Assembly: GCF_004345665.1 (NCBI RefSeq)
Contig: NZ_SLWR01000007.1
Location: forward strand, 248,001-312,000
Source: Kribbella antiqua
GTDB taxonomy: Bacteria > Actinomycetota > Actinomycetes > Propionibacteriales > Kribbellaceae
Direction: 5' to 3'
DNA: 64,000 nucleotides
Position 1 is the stretch's first letter. The number at the start of each line of letters is the position of its first letter. Positions 51,309 to 57,308 of this stretch are shown here, piece by piece. A program made the position numbers and the translations under genes. Below the pieces are notes generated by a model that was not told the origin of the DNA, ran no database searches, and saw nothing but the letters and a program-made list of their open reading frames with translations.

Positions 51309-51353
51309 TTTCCGGAACATAAGTTGCGCCAGGCGCAGACTATGTTCCGGAAA
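51309..51353 (-). terminator. 45-nt inverted repeat between the two HExxH genes
   Basis: Perfect 13-bp arms TTTCCGGAACATA (51309-51321) and TATGTTCCGGAAA (51341-51353) enclose a second GCGC/GCGC stem (51326-51329 and 51333-51336). It lies downstream of the intact HExxH gene on the minus strand and upstream of the frameshifted one. A terminator is likely, although an operator or recombination site is also possible. Confidence 0.6.
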
Positions 51354-51429
51354 GCAGCCTCTGCGGGCTCGGGAGGAGCATGAGCGGGGCGATGCGGGCC
51401 GAGTCGTGGGTTTGGAGGCGGCACGTGGC

Positions 51430-52419
51430 TTATCGGCGTCCTAGATCCACGACTCGGCGTGAGCGTGGTGCTGGGGTGAGGGTTGATGGTACGGCGGTTG
51501 TCGTGGAGAGCTCCGGGGGAGCCAGGCCGGAGAGAGCCGGCCTGGCGGGGTCGGGGAGTAGGCAGGCGACGGGGGCGGGGGTGTGGACGGATGCGGCGGC
51601 GGTGAGTTCGGCGTCGATGCGGGTGAGGAGGGTGCCGGCGGCGGCGCGGGAGCGCGCGGCGGCGAAGCCGGGTGGGAGGAATTCGTATCGGTCGAGGTTG
51701 CTGAGGCCTTCGCGGAGGAGGGTTTCGATCCGGCGGTGGTTGTCGGCGCCCTGAGCTGCTGAGTCGAGCTCGGGCAGTTGGGTGGAGTTGTAGAACATAG
51801 TGATCATCACCGGGAACTGACCTTCGGCGGTTTGGTTGCTCAGGACGTTGAGCAGCCCGCCGGGCTCCAGCTCGTTGCGGGATTCGAGGTCGGCGGTGAG
51901 CACGCGGACCGCGGGGACGAAGGCCGGGTAGTGGCCCTGGGCCCGGACATCTTCGATGCCGGGGGCAACTTTGTCGACACCGAGCAGGGTCAGGTACTCG
52001 TTCAGGTGGTCCTGGGCCCAGGCTTCCGCGACGCCTTCCTCGAGTTGCCGGGCGCCTGGCTCGGTGAAGGCGATCCGAGCCGCCTCCTGCGTCGCGCCCG
52101 CCGGGCCGAGAAAGTGTGAGTGCTCGTGCAGCAGCGTGGAGAAGGCCTCGCGGTAGCGGACGAGCGTCGCTCTGGGTTGCTTCTCGCCGGAGCGTTCGTA
52201 CATCTGGCGCAGTGGGTCGAGGATGCAGTCGCGATCGAGATACAAGGTCCCGTCCCAGTGGGCTAGGCCGAGGATGCTCCCGGTCGTCTCGATCACCTGG
52301 CCGTTCCAGGCGGACTGGCCGGCGCCGGAGATCTGGAGCGCGGCCGCGGCGCTGCGCTGCAGGAGCTCGTCGAGTGAGGTCGGCACGCCCGCGCGCGGGG
52401 CGAGAACGTCGGCGGTCAT
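51430..52419 (-). CDS. Uncharacterised HExxH (gluzincin-like) protein
   Basis: The 329-residue protein has HEHSH at residues 98-102 and, about 26 residues later, EEGVAEAW (Glu127, Glu128, Glu132), a spacing that fits zinc peptidases using a downstream Glu as third ligand. It has no signal peptide or membrane helix. The first 230 residues are shared with the frameshifted neighbour (SAWNGQVIE, GIEDVRAQGHYPAFVPAV); the C-terminal 60 residues are Pro/Ala/Thr-rich. I do not recognise the family. ATG 52419 overlaps the stop of a 57-residue gene upstream (ATGA). Confidence 0.7.
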   Translation of the reverse strand: MTADVLAPRAGVPTSLDELLQRSAAAALQISGAGQSAWNGQVIETTGSILGLAHWDGTLYLDRDCILDPLRQMYERSGEKQPRATLVRYREAFSTLLHEHSHFLGPAGATQEAARIAFTEPGARQLEEGVAEAWAQDHLNEYLTLLGVDKVAPGIEDVRAQGHYPAFVPAVRVLTADLESRNELEPGGLLNVLSNQTAEGQFPVMITMFYNSTQLPELDSAAQGADNHRRIETLLREGLSNLDRYEFLPPGFAAARSRAAAGTLLTRIDAELTAAASVHTPAPVACLLPDPARPALSGLAPPELSTTTAVPSTLTPAPRSRRVVDLGRR

Positions 52420-52589
52420 CCGCGGAACGCCGTGGCCAGGCGGACCAGCGAGTCCGCGGATCGGTGCAGGTTGGCCTGCTCGTTCGGGTCTTCGCAGACG
52501 GCCGCGCGTTTGCGCAGCTCGGCGACCAGCCAGTCCGCGCGGGCCTGTCGCTCCTCGCGGGTCGACGTGCTGCTACCGGTGTTTTCCAT
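52416..52589 (-). CDS. 57-residue protein coupled to the HExxH gene
   Basis: ATG 52589 follows a strong GGGAGGAC ribosome site and opens 57 codons: MENTGSSTSTREERQARADW, LVAELRKRAAVCEDPNEQAN, LHRSADSLVRLATAFRG. It is helical, charged and cytoplasmic by composition. The stop overlaps the start of the HExxH gene (ATGA), which is strong evidence that it is real and cotranslated. It could be a partner, inhibitor or chaperone of that protein; nothing in the sequence decides this. Confidence 0.65.
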   Translation of the reverse strand: MENTGSSTSTREERQARADWLVAELRKRAAVCEDPNEQANLHRSADSLVRLATAFRG

Positions 52590-52948
52590 GATGTCCTCCC
52601 GAGATTCGGTTTCTCGGCGGAGAACATATGGAGATTCGCCCCTCTCCCAACGGCGAACTTTTCAGCTGTGGATAACTGGCCCTCCTGTCGCGTGTGTGGG
52701 CGGTTGCTCAGCAGCAATCTGCCAGGTGAGTTGCACGGACGACGCGTGCCAGGTGAGGCCCCCCGGCAGACAGTGGAGGGCTTCTTGCGCCATTTCGCGA
52801 AAACCCTCCACCGTCGACACCAAAACCCTCCACAGTCCACACGCACACCCACCACCCAGTCGCCACCTCCTCGACGGCCCCGACTGGGATCGGTGTTCGC
52901 CATACATCCGCCCACATCAAGCAGGAGAGTCGGATGGCCCCAAAGGGC
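52590..52948. other. Gene-free stretch with repeats and a DnaA box
   Basis: No convincing gene is present in this 359-bp stretch. It holds a perfect DnaA box (52667-52675), a direct repeat TGCCAGGTGAG at 52720-52730 and 52747-52757, and AAAACCCTCCAC at 52800-52811 and 52822-52833. GTGGAGGG at 52773-52780 is complementary to CCCTCCAC in both latter copies, so alternative hairpins can form. Short reverse-strand reading frames across it have repetitive, atypical composition. A short GGCCC/GGGCC hairpin at 52936-52949 may end the DUF72 gene. Confidence 0.5.
52667..52675 (-). promoter_or_regulatory. Perfect DnaA box, intergenic
   Basis: TGTGGATAA on the plus strand is the complement of TTATCCACA. 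It lies upstream of the 57-residue gene. Confidence 0.4.
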
Positions 52949-53779
52949 CTAGAAGAGCGTGGGAGGATCGACCTCGACGGGCGATGGGAGTGGTGCGAGC
53001 GACGGCACGCGCAAGTGGACGGCATCGTAGAAGCGGCGGGCCAAGCCGAGCGCCTCGGCGTTGTCCGGCGTGTGCAGGAAGATGGTCGGCGACCGCCCCT
53101 CACCGAGCCAGGCAACGACCGACTCGACCAGATAGTCCCACCCATCGACTGTCTCCGACACATCGTCGCGGCCGATGTACCGGACGATCGGATAAGCCGT
53201 CAGCGCCCGAGTCCGTCGTGCGACCTGAGGCTTCTTCATCCAGGCATCGCGTTCGGCGTAGCTCGTCGCCTCCCGCGAAAACAATGTCACGGTGTCGAAC
53301 GGGATCCACTCCGCGTCGACCCGGGCCAGTACCTGCTCGAGCAAGCCAGCGGTACGGGGGTCGTCGAAGAAGGCGCGGTGGCGGACTTCCACGGCGTACC
53401 TGAAGGAACGGGGCGCCTGGTGCAGGAAGGCGGCGAGGGTGCCGAGGTCGGTGGGGGAGAAGGCGGCGGGGAGCTGGATCCAGACGACGTGCGTGCGTGG
53501 GCCGAGCGGCTCGATCGCGGTGAGGAAGGCGCGGAGGTCGGCGTCGACGTTGGTGAGGCGGCGTTCATGGGTGATCAGCTGGGGAAGCTTCACCACGAAG
53601 CGGAAGTCGGATGAGGTCTGGGCGGCCCACGAAGCCACGGTCGAGGGGGAAGGCGTGGCGTAGAAGGTGGTGTTGCTCTCGACCGCGTTGCACCACGAGG
53701 CATAGGCCTGAAGCTTCGATCGCGACGGCTGTGGCCACGCAGGGTGGGTCCACTGCGCACACCCCACATGCAGCCGCAT
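52949..53779 (-). CDS. DUF72 domain protein
   Basis: The 276-residue protein has a TIM-barrel-like DUF72 pattern: MRLHVGCAQWTHPAWP, AVESNTTFYATPSPSTVASW, FRFVVKLPQLITHERRL, RSFRYAVEVRHRAFF and a C-terminal TIFLHTPDNAEALGLARRFY. The family is widespread and of unknown biochemical role, although links to DNA metabolism have been suggested. ATG 53779 is preceded at 7 nt by TAGGTT, consistent with leaderless transcription. Confidence 0.9.
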   Translation of the reverse strand: MRLHVGCAQWTHPAWPQPSRSKLQAYASWCNAVESNTTFYATPSPSTVASWAAQTSSDFRFVVKLPQLITHERRLTNVDADLRAFLTAIEPLGPRTHVVWIQLPAAFSPTDLGTLAAFLHQAPRSFRYAVEVRHRAFFDDPRTAGLLEQVLARVDAEWIPFDTVTLFSREATSYAERDAWMKKPQVARRTRALTAYPIVRYIGRDDVSETVDGWDYLVESVVAWLGEGRSPTIFLHTPDNAEALGLARRFYDAVHLRVPSLAPLPSPVEVDPPTLF

Positions 53780-53786
53780 GCCGCCC

Positions 53787-53792
53787 AACCTA
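53787..53792 (-). promoter_or_regulatory. Leaderless -10 box TAGGTT of the DUF72 gene
   Basis: On the minus strand TAGGTT (53792-53787) ends 7 nt before ATG 53779 and overlaps the end of the ino1 terminator region. Confidence 0.45.
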
Positions 53793-53797
53793 TAAAA

Positions 53798-53833
53798 CAG
53801 CCCCGCAGCCGGTCGAAACCGACTGCGGGGCTG
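53798..53833 (-). terminator. Terminator of padR-ino1
   Basis: Perfect 11-bp arms (53798-53808 and 53823-53833) continue after one mismatch into a 4-bp stem with a CGAA tetraloop. A run TTTTATA follows on the minus strand, giving a near-classical intrinsic terminator 13 nt after the ino1 stop. Confidence 0.85.
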
Positions 53834-53845
53834 AGGGACGAATTG

Positions 53846-54925
53846 TCAGCGCTCGACCTCACCGCGGATGAACTTCTCCACCAGGTCGCGGCAGACGTCG
53901 TCGGCGTACTGCTCCGGCGGCGACTTCATGAAGTACGACGACGCGGACAGGATCGGGCCGCCGATCCCGCGGTCCTTGGCGATCTTCGCCGCCCGGATCG
54001 CGTCGATGATGATGCCGGCCGAGTTCGGCGAGTCCCAGACCTCGAGCTTGTACTCCAGCGACAGCGGTACGTCGCCGAAGTTGCGGCCCTCGAGCCGGAT
54101 GAACGCCCACTTGCGGTCGTCCAGCCAGGCCACGTAGTCGGACGGGCCGATGTGCACGTTGCGGTCGTCGATCTCGTCCCGCAACTGGGAGGTGACGGAC
54201 TGGGTCTTGCTGATCTTCTTGGACTCCAGCCGCTCCCGCTCGAGCATGTTCTTGAAGTCCATGTTGCCGCCGACGTTCAGCTGGTACGTCCGGTCGACGG
54301 TGACGCCGCGGTCCTCGAACAGCTTGGTCAGCACCCGGTGCGTGATGGTCGCGCCGATCTGCGACTTGATGTCGTCGCCGACGATCGGCACCCCGGCCGC
54401 GGTGAACTTGTCGGCCCACTCCTTGGTGCCGGCGATGAAGACCGGCAGCGCGTTGACGAAGGCGACACCCGCGTCGATGGCGCACTGGGCGTAGAACTTG
54501 GCCGCCTGCTCCGAGCCGACCGGAAGGTAGCAGACCAGGACGTCGACTGCTGCCTCCCGCAACGCGGCGACCACGTCGACCGGCGAGGCGTCGGATTCGG
54601 TGATGGTCTCGCGGTAGTACTTGCCGAGGCCGTCGAGGGTGTGGCCGCGCTGCACGGTGATACCGGTCGGCGGCACGTCGCAGATCTTGATCGTGTTGTT
54701 CTCGCTGGCGCCGATGGCGTCGGCGAGGTCCAGGCCGACCTTCTTGCCGTCGACGTCGAAAGCGGCAACGAACTCCACGTCGTTGACGTGGTAGTCGCCG
54801 AACACGACGTGCATCAGGCCGGGGACGCGCTCTCCGGGCTTCGCGTCCCGGTAGTAGTGCACGCCCTGGACGAGCGAGCTGGCGCAGTTGCCGACGCCGA
54901 CGATCGCAACGCGGATCGAGGTCAT
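53846..54925 (-). CDS. ino1: Inositol-3-phosphate synthase
   Basis: The 359-residue enzyme converts glucose 6-phosphate to myo-inositol 3-phosphate with NAD, the entry to phosphatidylinositol and mycothiol synthesis in actinobacteria. Diagnostic stretches are the Rossmann VAIVGVGNCASSLVQG (residues 6-21), SDASPVDVVAALREAAVDVL, VGDDIKSQIGATITHRVL, NVGGNMDFKNM and DRKWAFIRLEGRNFGDVP. The length is that of the short actinobacterial form. A ribosome site AAGGAG lies 8 nt before ATG 54925, inside the end of the padR gene, and the two overlap as ATGA. Confidence 0.96.
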   Translation of the reverse strand: MTSIRVAIVGVGNCASSLVQGVHYYRDAKPGERVPGLMHVVFGDYHVNDVEFVAAFDVDGKKVGLDLADAIGASENNTIKICDVPPTGITVQRGHTLDGLGKYYRETITESDASPVDVVAALREAAVDVLVCYLPVGSEQAAKFYAQCAIDAGVAFVNALPVFIAGTKEWADKFTAAGVPIVGDDIKSQIGATITHRVLTKLFEDRGVTVDRTYQLNVGGNMDFKNMLERERLESKKISKTQSVTSQLRDEIDDRNVHIGPSDYVAWLDDRKWAFIRLEGRNFGDVPLSLEYKLEVWDSPNSAGIIIDAIRAAKIAKDRGIGGPILSASSYFMKSPPEQYADDVCRDLVEKFIRGEVER

Positions 54926-55506
54926 CTGGGATCTCCTTGGGTAGGCGGTTGGTGCTGGTCAGGGGGCCGCTGTTGCCGCCGCTCGCCGTCGATCAGTTCG
55001 TTCAGCCAGCGGACCTCGCGCTCGGCCGACTCCAGGCCGTGCCGTTGCAGCTCGAGGGTGTAGGCGTCCATCCGCTCCGCGGTCCGGCTCATCGCTGCCC
55101 GGAAGTTGGCCAGCCGCTCCTCCATCCGGGCCCGTCGGCCCTCGAGGATGCGCAACCGGGTGGCCGGATCGGTCCGGCCGAAGAACGAGAACCGGACGCC
55201 GAACGTGTCGTCCTCCCACGCCGACGGACCGGCGTCGTGCATCGCGTGCGCGAAGTAGTCCTTGCCGTCGGCAGTGATCGTGTAGACGATCTTCGGCCTG
55301 CGACCGGACTCCGGCGTACCGGCGTCGGCCGTGATCAGGCCGTTGCGGAGCATCGCCTTCAGGCACGGGTAGAGCGAACCGAACGACAGCACGCGTCCCC
55401 ACCCGAACTGGGCGTTGACGCGCTTGCGGAGCTCGTAGCCGTGCATCGGCGCTTCATGCAGCAGACCGAGTACGGCGAGCTCCAGGACCCCACTGCGGTT
55501 TCCCAT
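54922..55506 (-). CDS. PadR family transcriptional regulator
   Basis: The 194-residue protein has the PadR winged helix: VLELAVLGLLHEAPMHGYEL then RKRVNAQFGWGRVLSFGSLY and GRRPKIVYTITADGKDYF. The C-terminal 80 residues are a charged helical dimerisation region. It is coupled to ino1 and in actinobacteria is generally encoded in this position, so it probably controls inositol synthesis and itself. ATG 55506 has a very strong GAGGGAGGTGGG leader. A perfect palindrome lies about 36 bp upstream. Confidence 0.93.
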   Translation of the reverse strand: MGNRSGVLELAVLGLLHEAPMHGYELRKRVNAQFGWGRVLSFGSLYPCLKAMLRNGLITADAGTPESGRRPKIVYTITADGKDYFAHAMHDAGPSAWEDDTFGVRFSFFGRTDPATRLRILEGRRARMEERLANFRAAMSRTAERMDAYTLELQRHGLESAEREVRWLNELIDGERRQQRPPDQHQPPTQGDPR

Positions 55507-55541
55507 GACCCACCTCCCTCGGGTCTAGTTTGTCATGACCT

Positions 55542-55562
55542 GATGTATCGGTTCGATACATC
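55542..55562. promoter_or_regulatory. PadR operator
   Basis: GATGTATCG (55542-55550) and CGATACATC (55554-55562) form a perfect 9-bp inverted repeat with 3 nt between. It contains the ATGT...ACAT half-sites typical of PadR-family operators and lies just upstream of padR-ino1. Confidence 0.7.
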
Positions 55563-55591
55563 GTGCCGCCACTGTAAGCAGAGGAGGGAGC

Positions 55592-55600
55592 TGTGGACAA
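55592..55600 (-). promoter_or_regulatory. Perfect DnaA box, intergenic
   Basis: TGTGGACAA on the plus strand is the complement of TTGTCCACA, the form preferred by high-GC actinobacteria. It lies between padR and the divergent transporter gene. Confidence 0.4.
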
Positions 55601-55721
55601 GACCTAACAAAGCCATCCTTTGTCATCTAGCTCACGGAACGCGCCGCGAAACCTGTTACGTCAGGCGTCGATCTGCGTTAATCAGCTGACACACAGCGTC
55701 GTGGTCCAGGAGCGGAGGGTC

Positions 55722-57209
55722 ATGGCCGACAGCCATGCGAAGCACGCGAAGCACGAGCTCGAGAGCGAAGGCGCGCTGGCGCGGATCGCGCTGCGGTTCA
55801 CCGCCTTCACGGAGAAGTGGCTGCCGGACGCGTTCGGATTCGTCCTGGTCGGTACCTTCGTCGTCCTGGTCTTCGGCCTGGTCACCGGCGAGCCGCTGCT
55901 GAAGCGCCCCGATGATCCGGCCGCGACCAAGGGGTTCGGCATGGTCGATGCCTGGGGCATCGGTTTCTGGAGCCTGATCACGTTCACCCTGCAGATGGCG
56001 ATGATCATCATCGGCGGGTATGCGGTCGCGACCAGCGGACCGATCGCGCGGCTGATCACCCGGCTGGCCCGGATCCCGCAGAGCCCGCGGAACGCGGTCG
56101 CGTTCGTCGCCGCAGTCGCCATGCTGGCGTCGTACCTGAACTGGGCCTTCAGTCTGATCTTCGCCGCCATCCTGGCGCGTGAGGTGGCGCGCAACGTGCC
56201 GAAGGCCGACTACCGTGCGCTGGGCGCCATGGCGTTCCTGGGCCTGGGCACTGTGTGGGCGCAGGGCCTGTCGGGCTCAGCGGCGCTGCAGGTCGCCAGC
56301 GCCAGCAGCAGCCCGGCGCCGGTGCAGGAGGTCATCAAGGCGGGCGGACACGCCAGCGGGCTGATCCCGCTGAGTGACACCATCTTCACCTGGCAGGCGA
56401 TCGTCGCGACGCTCTTCGTGTACGTCGTCGGCGTCGGGATGGCCTGGTTCGTCGCACCGAGTGAGGACAACGCCCGTACGGCGGAACACCTCGGCGTCGA
56501 GCTGCGACCACTGATCGGCCGGGGTTCGGCGTACAACGGTCAGCGGGAGGACAACGAGACACGCCGGCCGGGGGACTGGCTGGAGCACTCGCCGGTGTTC
56601 AGCCTGCTGATCGTCGTACTCGGGGCGGTCTATCTGGTCCGCTACTTCAGTGGGAAGAGCTTCTTCAGCGCGCTGGACCTCAACACGGTCAACCTCATCC
56701 TCTTCCTGCTCGCACTGCTCCTGCACTGGCGGCCGTGGCGGATGGCCCGGGCCGTGCGCGACGGTGCGCCCGCGGCGGCCGGCGTACTGCTGCAGTTCCC
56801 CTTGTACGGCGGCATCTTCGGCATGATCGCGTACACCGGAATCTCCGCGCGGCTGGCCGGGTGGTTGGTGCAGGCAAGCAACCAGTTCCTGTTCCCGCCG
56901 CTGGTGGCGATCTACTCCTGCGTCCTCGGCATCTTCGTGCCGAGTGGTGGCAGCAAGTGGGTGATCGAGGCGCCGTACGTGCTGCAGGCCGCCAACGAGC
57001 TCAAGGTGGACGCGGGCTGGATGGTGGTGGTGTACGACCTCGGCGAGGCCAGCGCGAACCTGCTGCAGCCGTTCTGGATGCTGCCGACGCTGGCCATCCT
57101 CGGGCTGAAGGCGCGCGACATCATGGGCTACACGTTCACCATGTTCCTCGCGTGTTTCCCGGCCGCGCTACTCGCTGTGACCCTGCTCGCGCCCCATGTG
57201 ACCGGGTGA
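55722..57209 (+). CDS. Short-chain fatty acid transporter (AtoE family)
   Basis: The 495-residue protein is an AtoE/TIGR00366-type permease with about 12 membrane segments. Characteristic stretches are TEKWLPDAFGFVLVGTFVVL, GFWSLITFTLQMAMIIIGGY, NWAFSLIFAAILAREVAR, WAQGLSGSAALQVASAS, and IFVPSGGSKWVIEAPYVLQA then the ASANLLQPFWMLPTLAILGL segment. It probably imports short-chain fatty acids such as acetoacetate or butyrate. ATG 55722 has a GGAGGG ribosome site. It sits between padR and ponA, which I do not remember from Streptomyces, so it may be an insertion here. Confidence 0.92.
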   Translation: MADSHAKHAKHELESEGALARIALRFTAFTEKWLPDAFGFVLVGTFVVLVFGLVTGEPLLKRPDDPAATKGFGMVDAWGIGFWSLITFTLQMAMIIIGGYAVATSGPIARLITRLARIPQSPRNAVAFVAAVAMLASYLNWAFSLIFAAILAREVARNVPKADYRALGAMAFLGLGTVWAQGLSGSAALQVASASSSPAPVQEVIKAGGHASGLIPLSDTIFTWQAIVATLFVYVVGVGMAWFVAPSEDNARTAEHLGVELRPLIGRGSAYNGQREDNETRRPGDWLEHSPVFSLLIVVLGAVYLVRYFSGKSFFSALDLNTVNLILFLLALLLHWRPWRMARAVRDGAPAAAGVLLQFPLYGGIFGMIAYTGISARLAGWLVQASNQFLFPPLVAIYSCVLGIFVPSGGSKWVIEAPYVLQAANELKVDAGWMVVVYDLGEASANLLQPFWMLPTLAILGLKARDIMGYTFTMFLACFPAALLAVTLLAPHVTG

Positions 57210-57308
57210 CCCCTGACTTGTTAACATCCGGAGCGGATTCGGGCGCGTTACCACACCCACCGTAGTCTGTGGGGCAATGACTTCCGTGAGATCGTCGAGG
57301 ATTGCAGA

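Noticed and set aside
53744..55063. 439-codon plus-strand frame over ino1
   Set aside because: ino1 on the minus strand is unambiguous by motif; the opposite frame has no domain.
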